Shown one piece after another: positions 51,354 to 59,865 of a stretch of DNA of 64,000 nt. Made by a program: the position numbers and the translations under genes. Source of the stretch: G965222335 sp965222335 (GTDB lineage: Bacteria > Pseudomonadota > Gammaproteobacteria > Pseudomonadales > Halieaceae). The first letter of the stretch is position 1, and each line of letters opens with the position of its first letter. The notes below the pieces were generated by a model that saw nothing but the letters and a program-made list of their open reading frames with translations, had not been told where the DNA came from and made no database searches. The stretch spans positions 310,001-374,000 of the forward strand of contig OZ244944.1 in the NCBI GenBank assembly GCA_965222335.1, written 5' to 3'.

Positions 51354-52516
51354 TGCCGCTATTGTTATTGCCTTGCCGCCACCGCCTGACCAGCGTATTG
51401 CTGGCCCTGATGCTTGCCAGCCCGGCGGGCGCCGCCACCTGGTATCGGGTTGAGCTGTTGATCTTCACCCAGGGTGGCGCCGCAGCGCAGCAGGCCGAGC
51501 GCTGGAACCCTGAGCCGGAGCTGGCTTACCCGGAGCGCTACCGCTTCCTGGTCGACCCCCAGCAGGTCGCCGGGCTGGAGGCGACGTATCCCGAGGCAGA
51601 GCGGGTACAGCAGGCCAACGGCGTGCAGGTGGTCACCCTGCCCGCTCCGGTCACCGAGCTACCGCCGGCACAGGACATTCCGACGCGGGAACCCGTGATA
51701 GATGAAGACGCCGCCGCAGACCCGAATACCCCGGCGCCTGCCCCGGAAGCGCCCGACGAAGACGCCCTGCGCCTGCCCGAGCCCTTCGTCATGCGGCCCG
51801 CGGCGGAACTGGCATTTCGCGGCAAGGCGGCCTACATGGAGCGCAACGGTGATTACCGGGTGCTGTGGCACCGCAACTGGTTGCAGCCGCTGGAGGAGGA
51901 AAGCCGGGCGCTGCCGATTATCATCGATCGCTCCGGCGACGATGCAAGCTACCCGGTGCTGCAGGGCAGCGTCGAACTGCAGCTGTCGCGCTTCCTGCAT
52001 GTGACCACAAACCTGTGGCTGAACACCGATGGCAGCTACCTGCCCGACTACTGGCGCATGCCGGCACCGCCGCTGGCGCCGCCCTCGGTAATTATCGAGG
52101 AAGTGCCTGTGCTCGAGGAACTGCCACCACTGAACCTGGCGCGGGTACCGCTCGCAATGCCGCTACCCGGAGAGGAGCAAACGCGGGCGGACACAAGCGG
52201 AGCCGAGAACGCAAGCGGCCTTGAGCCGGACAGGGAAACCGGTGCTGAACCGGACGTGGATGCAGCGCCTGAGTACCCCTACCGGCATGCCGTGCTGCTG
52301 CAGCAGTCACGGCGCATGCGCAGCGATGAAGTGCACTACCTGGACCACCCGCTGCTGGGTGTGGTGATACGCCTGACTCGCCTCAGCGAGGAGGAACTGG
52401 ACCAGATCGCCCGCGCCGATGCTGCGGCAGCCGACGCTGCGGCAGCCGACGCTGCGGCAGCCGATGCTGCGGCAGCCGATGCCGCGGCGGCCGGGGCAGC
52501 TGCTCAGGCCGAGTAG
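51353..52516 (+). CDS. CsiV-family periplasmic protein with an alanine-rich tail
   Basis: A 387-residue exported protein. A signal peptide (LTSVLLALMLASPAGAA) precedes ATWYRVELLIFTQGG, the opening of CsiV-like proteins, which are annotated as peptidoglycan-binding and involved in cell-shape maintenance in the Pseudomonas group. The middle contains ENGD-type YRVLWHRNWLQPLEEESRALPIIIDRSG and FLHVTTNLWL. A late segment HAVLLQQSRRMRSDEVHYLDHPLLGVVIRLTRL is conserved. The tail is a five-fold DAAAA repeat encoded by 15-bp units. The start overlaps the mfd stop (TGATG), and the end overlaps the convergent methylthioinosine phosphorylase gene by 13 bases. Confidence 0.85.
   Translation: MPLLLLPCRHRLTSVLLALMLASPAGAATWYRVELLIFTQGGAAAQQAERWNPEPELAYPERYRFLVDPQQVAGLEATYPEAERVQQANGVQVVTLPAPVTELPPAQDIPTREPVIDEDAAADPNTPAPAPEAPDEDALRLPEPFVMRPAAELAFRGKAAYMERNGDYRVLWHRNWLQPLEEESRALPIIIDRSGDDASYPVLQGSVELQLSRFLHVTTNLWLNTDGSYLPDYWRMPAPPLAPPSVIIEEVPVLEELPPLNLARVPLAMPLPGEEQTRADTSGAENASGLEPDRETGAEPDVDAAPEYPYRHAVLLQQSRRMRSDEVHYLDHPLLGVVIRLTRLSEEELDQIARADAAAADAAAADAAAADAAAADAAAAGAAAQAE
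52421..52495 (+). repeat. Five 15-bp tandem coding repeats (AADAA) at the csiV 3' end
   Basis: GCTGCGGCAGCCGAC-type units occur five times in frame. Four are almost identical and the last is degenerate (GCCGCGGCGGCCGGG). The block could expand or contract by slippage without shifting the reading frame. Confidence 0.92.
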
Positions 52517-53253
52517 CGGGCCGTCACCAGGGCGGTTAGCAGACGGCGCACCACCCTGGTTTCGCGCTGCAGGATGTCACGCATCATATCCAGGGACAGC
52601 GGCACGTCCCCGAGGCCCGCGGCAGGATTGACCACCATGCACACCGCCGCGTAGGCAAGTCCCAGTTCCCGCGCCAGGGCGGCCTCGGGCATCCCGGTCA
52701 TACCCACGATATCGCAGCCCTCCTGGGCCATCTTGCGGACTTCCGCAGCGGTCTCCAGCCGGGGCCCCTGGGTGATGCCATGGACGCCACCATTTTCCAC
52801 GTCGATAGCGCAGGCATCGGCCGCCGCGAGCAGGGCCAGGCGCAGGTCGCGGTCGTAGGGGTCGGTGAAATCGATGTGCTGCAGACTGCCGCTGCTGCCG
52901 TCATCAACCGTGTGCTCGCGCCCCCAGGTGTAATCGATGATCTGGTCGGGGACCACCAGGCGCCCGGTTGCCATTTCTGCGCTGATCCCGCCCACGGCGT
53001 TGATCCCCACCACGTCGGTAGCGCCGAGTGAGCGCATCGCCCAGAGGTTGGCCCGGTAGTTGACCCGGTGCGGCGGGATCGCCGCGGGGCCGCCGTGCCG
53101 ATGCAGGAACAGGACCCGGGCGTTGCCCAGGCGTCCCTCCTGCACCGCGCGGGAAGGCGCGCCGTAGGGTGTCTCCGGCAGGTGCTCCTCGTAAACCACC
53201 ATGCCATCGAGTTCCTCGACCCCGGTGCCGCCAATAATACCGAGCAAGCTCAT
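52504..53253 (-). CDS. S-methyl-5'-thioinosine phosphorylase (MTAP/PNP family)
   Basis: A 249-residue purine nucleoside phosphorylase of the MTAP family. Visible motifs are LLGIIGGTGVEEL, FLHRHGGPAAIPPHRVNYRANLWAMRSLGATDVVGINAVGGI and TQGPRLETAAEVRKMAQEGCDIVGMTGMPEAALARELGLAYAAV. In Pseudomonas the gene following csiV encodes methylthioinosine phosphorylase, which salvages methylthioadenosine after deamination; I use that name by synteny, and a direct MTA phosphorylase activity is the alternative. It overlaps mscS by four bases (ATGA). Confidence 0.85.
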   Translation of the reverse strand: MSLLGIIGGTGVEELDGMVVYEEHLPETPYGAPSRAVQEGRLGNARVLFLHRHGGPAAIPPHRVNYRANLWAMRSLGATDVVGINAVGGISAEMATGRLVVPDQIIDYTWGREHTVDDGSSGSLQHIDFTDPYDRDLRLALLAAADACAIDVENGGVHGITQGPRLETAAEVRKMAQEGCDIVGMTGMPEAALARELGLAYAAVCMVVNPAAGLGDVPLSLDMMRDILQRETRVVRRLLTALVTARYSA

Positions 53254-54380
53254 GCGTCCACGCTCTCGTCGCTATCCCTGTTCGGCTCGCTCTCCTCGGG
53301 CGCCACCTGCTGCAGGTGCAGGGTGCGTGTGGGAAAGGCCACGTCCGCGCCGTGGGCGTGCACGATACCCAGCACCCGGAGCAATACGTCCTGTTTGATG
53401 CCATGATATTCCACCCAGTTGGTCGTGCGGGTAAAGGTATAGATGAAGAAATCCAGCGAGGACGCGCCGAAACTGACAAAGTTCACGATCAGGGTGCGCT
53501 GCTGATCGAGGTCCTCGTGCTGCTCCAGCATCGCGCGCACGTCGGCGACGATGTCCCCCAGGACCGCATTGTCTTCGTAGCGCAGGCCAATGGTCTCGTA
53601 AATGCGCCGGTTGAGCATGCGCGAGGGGTTCTCCACCGCGATCTGGCTGAACACCGCGTTGGGCACGTAGAGGGGCCGCTGGTCAAAGGTGCGGATCCGG
53701 GTCAGGCGCCAGCCCACCTCCTCCACGGTGCCCTCGATTTCCCGGTCCGGAGAGCGGATCCAGTCGCCGGGAGCAAAGGGTCGGTCCAGGTAGATGCTCA
53801 GGGCACCGAAGAAGTTGGCGAGCAGGTCCTTGGCGGCGAAGCCCACGGCGATGCCGCCGATACCCCCAAAGGCCAGCAAGCCGGAGATCGACACGCCAAT
53901 GCTCTGCAGAGCCATCAGCGCGGCGATCACCCACAGGGTGATGCGCAGCAGCTTGGCGGTGGCGTGAACCGTGGCCTTGTCCGTGGAACCCCCGCCGGCG
54001 GGTTTGTCGCGCAGCACCTCTGCCTCGGCGCCCGCCACCAGGCGGTGCAGGAACCAGGCCAGGACCAGGACCAGGGCCGTGTCGTAGGCCTGGAAAAGGG
54101 GCTCGTGCCACTGGGCGGCCAGTTCGGTGACCTTGAGCAGCAGATAGAACACTACCACCCAGAGCACGACCCGCAGCGGCTGCTCCAGTGCCGTTATCAG
54201 GACATCGTCCCAGCGGTTTTCGCTGTGCGCGGCGACCCGGTGCAGGCGCTGTACCAGCAGGCCCAATAGCAGGTGCAGCGCCAGGGCGCCGGCCACGATC
54301 AGCCCGGCGGTCAGCAGCACCCCGCCCTCCTGCCAGATGCCCATCGCGACATCGAGCATGTCCGTCAGCGCCTCCATCAT
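53250..54380 (-). CDS. MscS-family mechanosensitive channel
   Basis: A 376-residue small-conductance channel family protein. Several N-terminal helices are followed by the pore helix GLLAFGGIGGIAVGFAAKDLLANFFGALSIYLDRPFAPGDWI, the MscS TM3/beta-domain hallmark, and the C-terminal alpha/beta region ETIGLRYEDNAVLGDIVADVRAML. It probably protects against hypoosmotic shock. Compared with E. coli MscS (about 286 residues) it has extra N-terminal helices. The upstream 274 bases (54381-54654) separate it from the divergent small acidic gene. Confidence 0.92.
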   Translation of the reverse strand: MMEALTDMLDVAMGIWQEGGVLLTAGLIVAGALALHLLLGLLVQRLHRVAAHSENRWDDVLITALEQPLRVVLWVVVFYLLLKVTELAAQWHEPLFQAYDTALVLVLAWFLHRLVAGAEAEVLRDKPAGGGSTDKATVHATAKLLRITLWVIAALMALQSIGVSISGLLAFGGIGGIAVGFAAKDLLANFFGALSIYLDRPFAPGDWIRSPDREIEGTVEEVGWRLTRIRTFDQRPLYVPNAVFSQIAVENPSRMLNRRIYETIGLRYEDNAVLGDIVADVRAMLEQHEDLDQQRTLIVNFVSFGASSLDFFIYTFTRTTNWVEYHGIKQDVLLRVLGIVHAHGADVAFPTRTLHLQQVAPEESEPNRDSDESVDA

Positions 54381-54654
54381 CGGGGGGCCTTCGTGTTCAC
54401 AAGCCTGAAAGCAGCCTTTTTAGACAATTTTCTTATTTCCGCTGGTAAGAAGGATGGGGCACGAGCATATAAAACCGCGACCCGCTTTAAGTCAACTCTG
54501 CGAAATGCTCGCAAGCAACTGATCTATGGCGCTATCTCTCGCCCTATCCAGAATCGGCATTTTATCCGACTTTTTTAGACGAATTTCACATAATGGACAG
54601 GCTGCCCAGAGATGTTATGTTGGCTCAACACAGCACAGACACGAGTGTACTGAA

Positions 54655-54972
54655 ATGAAAATGCTAAGTCCCACCGTGGGTGGCTGGTACAAGGATCTGG
54701 AAACGCACGAACTGTTTGAGGTGGTTGCCTGGGACGCCGCCACGCTGACGATTGAGGCCCAGTTCCTCGATGGAGAAATCACCGAGTACGACCTCGACGC
54801 CTGGCGTCAGCTCAAACTGTCCGAGGCGGAACCCCCGGAAGACTGGCGGGGCCCCTTCGAACTGGATGACGAGGACAACCTGGATCCGGACGACCCCTTC
54901 CACCCGGAAGACTGGAATAACCCCCTCAGCATGATTGAGCCCGATGCCATGTACGGGGTGGAAGAGTACTAG
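54655..54972 (+). CDS. Small acidic conserved protein (DUF6763-like)
   Basis: A 105-residue protein beginning MKMLSPTVGGWYKDLETHELFEVVAWDAATLTIEAQFLDGEITEYDLDAW. The tail is strikingly acidic (DDEDNLDPDDPFHPEDW). From memory it resembles the uncharacterised family DUF6763 of gammaproteobacteria; the match is unverified. ATG at 54655 begins at the conserved part; a longer reading frame upstream has no supported start. Monocistronic by its spacing. Confidence 0.75.
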   Translation: MKMLSPTVGGWYKDLETHELFEVVAWDAATLTIEAQFLDGEITEYDLDAWRQLKLSEAEPPEDWRGPFELDDEDNLDPDDPFHPEDWNNPLSMIEPDAMYGVEEY

Positions 54973-55017
54973 GCGCGGGCGTTCTTCCGGCGCGCCCACA
55001 GACCACGCGACCCTGGC

Positions 55018-57057
55018 TCAGGGCTGCGCCGCCGGCTCGATCACTCCGATCTCGGCCAGCGCCGCCAGGTAACCGGCGACGTGCGACTCCGGCACCGGGC
55101 CCAGTTCCGCCGTCAGCCAGTCACGAATCTCTGCCACATCACGCCGGCCATCCACCAGATTCAGCGCCTCGTAGGTGTACTGTCGCGCCAGGCCCTCGTC
55201 CGCGCGGAAGTCGCGCAGCGCCAGCGCTGCCAGGCGATCCGCCGGGAGCCTGTCTTCCAGGTAGGAGTAGCCGAAACCAATCATCGGCCCCTGCAGATCG
55301 GGGTTGCGCCGGTAAATGATACCCTGCCCGACCCTGTCGCCCGCCCCGGGTACCGTCACATCCAGGAGCGCCGCCAGTTTGTCCAGGGCCTGCAACGAGG
55401 GCGTCAGCGCGGCCTCGTCGAGGGCAACAAAGCGCTTGATACTGCGCAGCTTGTCCGCCTCCACCGCGAAGTGCACCCCGGCCACCCGCGCCGCGTCCGC
55501 CTCGTCCAGACTGGCCTGCCGTGCCAGCAACCCGGCCCCGCGTGCCAGGGCATTGCGTTCCAGCAGCGCCAGCAGCGCCGGGACATCATCGGCTGACAGG
55601 TTGGCCAGGTACCAGCCAGCCACCGCGCCGATAAATGCGGCGCGTTTAAGCTTGGTGGGATCGATATTGGCCGCGAGATCGAAATTGGTGTGTATGTAGC
55701 GGTCCGGCCACTCGTGCACATAGAGGCCGGGAATCCGCCAGCTGCCCTCGAAGAACACATCGTGGTCGCTGCCCATGTCCAGGCCCTGCATCTGCGCCAG
55801 CAGCGGTTCCTTGCCGCCGGTCGGCGCCACCAGGGGGAAGTCGGTGGCCTCGCCATCGGTGTAGCGCAGGGTCTCCCGGTTCACAAAATGGCCAATCTCG
55901 TGGCCCACGTCGGCGACAAAGGAAGCGGCACTGAGCGGGCCACCGGCAATGCGGAACACGGAACGGGTGACGGGGGCGCCACCGACCATGTCCATGTGGA
56001 TATTTGCCTTGATGCGCTGGGCGTTCTCGTGCCTGGCCAGGTACATGATCGTACCCTCGATCTCCGCCGGCCACAGGAACCGCAGCGTACGCGCCGGCCT
56101 CGGCAGGATACCCCGATCCACCAGGGTCGCCAGGGTCCGCGCGACCTCGAGGATCGCCACACAGCCGGAGACATTGTCGTTGGCACCGGGACGGGGATGA
56201 TCCAGGTGACAGCTGTAGTGGATTTCCTGCTCTGGCAGGCTCGCGCCGCGCAGGGCGGCCGTGGCGAACCGGTAACGCCCGGTGCGCTGGCGGGCATCCA
56301 CCCGGGCCTGCAGGTGAATTTCTTCCCCCGCCGCAAGGCGCTGGCGCAGGGCGCGGGCCTCGCCCAGGGAAATCATAAAGCCGAAGGTCCTGGTGGAGGT
56401 AAAGCTGTCCAGGTGGCCCCAGCGCACCAGGCGGTCATCCTCCAGCCACCAGGCGGATTTCTGGTTGGGCGCGTGGGAGACAATCCCCGCGGCGCCATAG
56501 CGTTCCACGGCCAGGGGGGCCACGGCACCTGGCTGGGACGCGGTCAATACCAGCTTGCCCGCCACGTCCTTGCCGGCGTAGTCCGCCTCGGCGGTGCCGG
56601 CGCCGACATCGACCAGCGTGGTCAGCACCGCCGCTGCGTGGCTGTCCTGGGCCAGGGACAGGGGCACGGACTCCCAGTCGGCGAGCCGGCGCACGCGTTG
56701 CGGCGAGGCACTGTCCCCGGTCACCTCCCACAGCTCGGCGCCATCCACCTCCCACACCGGGCGGGACTTCTGGGTGCCAATCAGGGTCTTGCCGTCGGCG
56801 GGAAACTCGATCGTGGACACCTCGTCCAGGGGATAGCCGCGGAGCGCCTCCAGGATATGGTCCGTGGCGCGGTCAAACTGGCTGCCAGTGCGCATCCGGT
56901 GCTCTACGGAAATCGCATCGAGGTGGCGCTTGGGGGCGGCCCCGGTGGTCTCCGCGGCGATCGCCTCCAGGGTCGTGGCGGGCACCAGTTGGCGCAGGTC
57001 AGCGGCTGCCGGCAGCGCCAGGGAAAGCAGCAGGCCGAAGCCGAGAAGTTCGCGCAT
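55018..57057 (-). CDS. Secreted M28-family metallopeptidase
   Basis: A 679-residue exported protein. The ATG at 57057 gives the signal MRELLGFGLLLSLALPAAADL. A PA-like insert (about 140-230, YAGKDVAGKLVLTASQPGAVAPLAVERYGAAGIVSH) precedes the M28 zinc domain: HYSCHLDHPRPGANDNVSGCVAILEVARTL (HxD and the bridging Asp), LRFLWPAEIEGTIMYLA (catalytic Glu region), NIHMDMVGG and GSDHDVFFEGSWRIPGLYVHEWPDRYIHTNFD (last His). A C-terminal winged-helix-like segment ends in YLAALAEIGVIEPA. It resembles DUF4910-type aminopeptidases. The substrate is unknown. It ends the gcvT-thioesterase-peptidase run. Confidence 0.85.
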   Translation of the reverse strand: MRELLGFGLLLSLALPAAADLRQLVPATTLEAIAAETTGAAPKRHLDAISVEHRMRTGSQFDRATDHILEALRGYPLDEVSTIEFPADGKTLIGTQKSRPVWEVDGAELWEVTGDSASPQRVRRLADWESVPLSLAQDSHAAAVLTTLVDVGAGTAEADYAGKDVAGKLVLTASQPGAVAPLAVERYGAAGIVSHAPNQKSAWWLEDDRLVRWGHLDSFTSTRTFGFMISLGEARALRQRLAAGEEIHLQARVDARQRTGRYRFATAALRGASLPEQEIHYSCHLDHPRPGANDNVSGCVAILEVARTLATLVDRGILPRPARTLRFLWPAEIEGTIMYLARHENAQRIKANIHMDMVGGAPVTRSVFRIAGGPLSAASFVADVGHEIGHFVNRETLRYTDGEATDFPLVAPTGGKEPLLAQMQGLDMGSDHDVFFEGSWRIPGLYVHEWPDRYIHTNFDLAANIDPTKLKRAAFIGAVAGWYLANLSADDVPALLALLERNALARGAGLLARQASLDEADAARVAGVHFAVEADKLRSIKRFVALDEAALTPSLQALDKLAALLDVTVPGAGDRVGQGIIYRRNPDLQGPMIGFGYSYLEDRLPADRLAALALRDFRADEGLARQYTYEALNLVDGRRDVAEIRDWLTAELGPVPESHVAGYLAALAEIGVIEPAAQP

Positions 57058-57089
57058 GGGATTTCTCCTGGAGGCAGTTGGCGAGCCCA

Positions 57090-57551
57090 TCAGGCGGGCG
57101 TATCCGCGGTGTCCGCAAGCGCTGGCTGACGCTGCAGGATTGCCGCGCGGTAGGCCGCCGGGAGTGGACAGGGTTTGCGGGTCTCCTTGTCCACGAAGAC
57201 CTGGGTCAGGCTCCCGGCCGCCAGCGGCTCGCGGGTCGCTTCCAGCGACAGGTGGAAGGCCAGCTCGGCACTGCTGCGCCCAAGCCGGCGGTAGCCCACA
57301 TCGACCCGCACCCGCTCACCCGCGACGCACTCGCCGAGGAAATCGCAGTTGATATTCACCGTGAAAATAAAACAGGGGGCCCGCTGGGGGTTCATGGCAT
57401 CCAGCCCCAGGGCCTGCATGTAGCTGCCGGCGACCTCGTCGGCGTAAATCATGTACTTGGCGAAGTACAGATGGCCCTGGGCGTCCGTGTCGCTGTAGCG
57501 CACGTGCACGCTCTCACTGAACACCAGCGCTCCCGACTCGGCCGCGGACAT
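57090..57551 (-). CDS. Acyl-CoA thioesterase, 4HBT hotdog family
   Basis: A 153-residue thioesterase. VHVRYSDTDAQGHLYFAKYMIYADEVAGSYMQALG matches the 4HBT motif, with the catalytic Asp in SDTDAQGH; INCDFLGECVAGERVRVDVGYRRLGRSSAELAFHL follows. It is probably a general acyl-CoA hydrolase of the YbgC/FadM type. ATG at 57551 is seven bases after the gcvT stop and the signal-peptide gene starts 32 bases later, so the three look cotranscribed. Confidence 0.88.
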   Translation of the reverse strand: MSAAESGALVFSESVHVRYSDTDAQGHLYFAKYMIYADEVAGSYMQALGLDAMNPQRAPCFIFTVNINCDFLGECVAGERVRVDVGYRRLGRSSAELAFHLSLEATREPLAAGSLTQVFVDKETRKPCPLPAAYRAAILQRQPALADTADTPA

Positions 57552-57558
57552 GCCCGCC

Positions 57559-58686
57559 TCAGCCCCGGAAATAACGCTGGGGCACGAAGGGCATCCTGCT
57601 GACCCGCATGGGCAGGCGCTTGCCGCGCACCTCCGCGTACAGGGTGCCGTCCAGCGTGGCACTGTCGGGGTCGACGTAGGCCATCGCCACCGGCGCACCC
57701 GCGCTGGGGCCGAAGGTCCCCGAGGTTACGCTGCCCACCGCCTGGCCATCGGCATCGAACAGTGGGCTGCCCTCGCGTACCGGTGCCCGGCCCTCGCCCA
57801 CCAGGCCGATGCGCTTGCGCGCCACCGCCCGTGAGGCCAGCTGCGACAGGATGACTTCGGCCCCGGGGAATCCCCCCGGGCGCTCGCCGTCTTCGCGTCG
57901 GGACTTGCTGATGGCCCACAAGAGGCTCGCCTCCACCGGCGTGGTGCCACTGTCGAGGTCGTGTCCGTAGAGGCACAGGCCCGCCTCCAGGCGCAGGGAG
58001 TCACGCGCACCGAGGCCGATCGGTGCCACCTCCTCCTCTGCCAGCAGCAGGCGGGTGAGGCGCTCGGCGTCGGCCGCGGGTATGGAGATTTCGAAGCCGT
58101 CCTCCCCGGTATAGCCCGAGCGACTGATAAAGCACGCGGCGCCGGCAATTTCCATGCGGCGCGAGTCCATGAACACCATGTCCGCGGTCTCCGGGACCAG
58201 GCGCGCCATCACCGTGGCCGCCGCGGGCCCCTGCAGGGCCACCAGGGCGCGATCTTCCAGCACCTCCAGGCTCACCCCTTCCCCCAGGTGGGCCCGCAGA
58301 TGCGCGATATCGTGCGCCTTGCAGGCGGCATTGACTACCAGGTAGAGGCAGTCGCCGTAATTGGTCACCATCAGGTCATCGAGGATGCCGCCCTCTGCGT
58401 TGGTGAGAAGAGCGTAGCGCTGCTTGCCCACGGGCAGGTCGATAATATCCACCGGCACCAGGCTTTCCAGAGCCGCCGCGGCATCCGCGCCGCTCAGCAA
58501 TAGCTGGCCCATATGGGAGACGTCGAACAGACCCGCCTGGCTGCGGGTGTGCAGGTGCTCCTGCTTGACCCCGGCAGGGTACTGAACGGGCATTGAGTAG
58601 CCCGCGAAGGGCACCATCCTGGCGCCCAGCTCCCGATGCAGCGCGGTCAGGGGGGTCGTTGCCAGCTGTTCTGAGGGGTCACTCAT
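57559..58686 (-). CDS. gcvT: Glycine cleavage system aminomethyltransferase (T protein)
   Basis: A 375-residue T protein that transfers the aminomethyl carbon from the H protein lipoyl arm to tetrahydrofolate. TPLTALHRELGARMVPFAGYSMPVQYPAGVKQEHLHTRSQAGLFDVSHMGQ and DDLMVTNYGDCLYLVVNAACKAHD are typical, as is the C-terminal FVPQRYFRG end. No gcvH or gcvP lies nearby, so the other subunits must be elsewhere. The long 5' region (58687-58897) is shared with divergent lexA and is repeat-rich. ATG at 58686 is accepted. Confidence 0.93.
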   Translation of the reverse strand: MSDPSEQLATTPLTALHRELGARMVPFAGYSMPVQYPAGVKQEHLHTRSQAGLFDVSHMGQLLLSGADAAAALESLVPVDIIDLPVGKQRYALLTNAEGGILDDLMVTNYGDCLYLVVNAACKAHDIAHLRAHLGEGVSLEVLEDRALVALQGPAAATVMARLVPETADMVFMDSRRMEIAGAACFISRSGYTGEDGFEISIPAADAERLTRLLLAEEEVAPIGLGARDSLRLEAGLCLYGHDLDSGTTPVEASLLWAISKSRREDGERPGGFPGAEVILSQLASRAVARKRIGLVGEGRAPVREGSPLFDADGQAVGSVTSGTFGPSAGAPVAMAYVDPDSATLDGTLYAEVRGKRLPMRVSRMPFVPQRYFRG

Positions 58687-58710
58687 GGCGATCTCCGGTT
58701 AGCCACATGC

Positions 58711-58813
58711 CGTTGTCAGGAACCACCAGGCGCCCCTTGCCGGGCCCCTGGCCGGGCGCCCCTAGCCGGACGCCCCTGAGCCGGGCGCCCCTCGCCGGGC
58801 ACCCCTGACAACG
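58711..58813. repeat. C-rich tandem repeats enclosed by a 10-bp inverted repeat
   Basis: CGTTGTCAGG (58711-58720) and CCTGACAACG (58804-58813) are perfect complements. Between them lie about five imperfect GCCGGGCGCCCCT-type units (58738-58807). The block sits in the gcvT leader region. It has no aptamer I recognise, and does not look like a glycine riboswitch. Confidence 0.75.
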
Positions 58814-58897
58814 CCGGCAGAAACTAGCCCAGACGCCCCCGCTTTGCAACTGCGGGCCGGGTTTACCGGGCGCCAATGCCTGTATATACTCACATCA

Positions 58898-58913
58898 CTG
58901 TATAAATAAACAG
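58898..58913. promoter_or_regulatory. LexA operator of lexA
   Basis: CTGTATAAATAAACAG is a consensus CTG-N10-CAG SOS box ending ten bases before the lexA ATG. A weaker partial box, CTGTATATACTCACAT, starts at 58880. Together they imply autoregulation, as in E. coli, which also has two boxes. Confidence 0.9.
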
Positions 58914-58922
58914 GCAGTTGAA

Positions 58923-59525
58923 ATGGACAAGCTCACCCAACGGCAACAGCAGGTCCTCGACATCATCCGCGACCACATCGGCAGCACAGGCTATCCCCCG
59001 ACCCGGGCGGACATTGCCCGCGAGCTCAACTTCAAGTCCGCCAACGCGGCGGAGGAGCACCTCAAGGCCCTGGCGCGCAAGGGCGCCATTGAGATTATTC
59101 CCGGCGCCTCGCGCGGCATCCGCCTGCCCGAGCGCCCCGGCATACCTATCGTCGGTCGCGTCGCCGCCGGGAGTCCCGTGCTGGCGCAAGAGCATATCGA
59201 GGATTACTGTGACCTGCCGCAGAGTTTTTTCCGGCCCCAGGCAGACTATTTTCTCACCGTCCAGGGCGACAGCATGATCGAGGTGGGTATTTTCGATGGC
59301 GACCTGCTGGCGGTGCACAGCACGCCGGTGGCGGAACACGGCGCCATCGTGGTGGCGCGCATCGATGACGAGGTTACGGTCAAACGCCTGCGTAAGACCC
59401 GCGACCGCCACCGCGTGGAACTGCTCCCGGAAAACAGGGACTACGCACCGATTGTCGTGGATCTGCGGGAGCAGCAGTTCGCGATTGAGGGCCTCAGCGT
59501 CGGGGTGCTGCGGCGCGGGAACTAG
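58923..59525 (+). CDS. lexA: LexA repressor
   Basis: A 200-residue SOS repressor. The winged HTH is MDKLTQRQQQVLDIIRDHIGSTGYPPTRADIARELNFKSANAAEEHLKALARKGAIEI. The autocleavage Ala-Gly is in VAAGSPVLA, the catalytic Ser in QGDSMIEVGIFDGDLL and the Lys in VKRLRK. It is complete, so RecA-stimulated derepression is expected. The island's box at 19064-19079 would respond to this protein. A short minus-strand gene converges with it at its 3' end. Confidence 0.97.
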   Translation: MDKLTQRQQQVLDIIRDHIGSTGYPPTRADIARELNFKSANAAEEHLKALARKGAIEIIPGASRGIRLPERPGIPIVGRVAAGSPVLAQEHIEDYCDLPQSFFRPQADYFLTVQGDSMIEVGIFDGDLLAVHSTPVAEHGAIVVARIDDEVTVKRLRKTRDRHRVELLPENRDYAPIVVDLREQQFAIEGLSVGVLRRGN

Positions 59526-59528
59526 CGC

Positions 59529-59795
59529 TTAATGGAGAACGCGGGGGGCGGTGTCGAAGAGCTCTTCCTCGGTTTCCACCTCGGTTTCCACCTCGACCTC
59601 GGCAAGTTGCGAGGCTGTCTCAATGCCCGCCTGGATCATGGCCCTGGCCACTTCCAGGCCATTATCCATCAGGTAGGTCCGCGACTCATCGGAAAACTGG
59701 ATGCGCACCAGGGGCTCGGCGTCTGCCTCCTCCGCGCGCTGCAGGACGATTTCCCCGTTACCCAGGTCGACAATTTCCAGCAGGGATGTAGGCAC
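59529..59795 (-). CDS. Conserved hypothetical protein (88 aa)
   Basis: An 88-residue acidic protein: MPTSLLEIVDLGNGEIVLQRAEEADAEPLVRIQFSDESRTYLMDNGLEVARAMIQAGIETASQLAEVEVETEVETEEELFD. The C-terminal third is a Glu-rich repeat-like stretch. Small proteins of this type are found near topA in Pseudomonas-like genomes; no function is known. It is downstream of the DUF6586-like gene, by 70 bases, and converges with lexA. Confidence 0.78.
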   Translation of the reverse strand: MPTSLLEIVDLGNGEIVLQRAEEADAEPLVRIQFSDESRTYLMDNGLEVARAMIQAGIETASQLAEVEVETEVETEEELFDTAPRVLH

Positions 59796-59865
59796 TCGAT
59801 TACCTCGGCTATTGCAGAATGCGAGACCAGTCTAACAGCCCTGCACCGGGTCTGTCAGCCGAGGT

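Noticed and set aside
54526..54654. A 43-residue N-terminal extension of the small acidic protein
   Set aside because: It has no family-like sequence and includes AT-rich promoter-like DNA; the ATG at 54655 starts at the conserved part.
58687..58897. A glycine riboswitch before gcvT
   Set aside because: I see no tandem aptamer core or conserved purine-rich junctions; the region is a C-rich tandem repeat.
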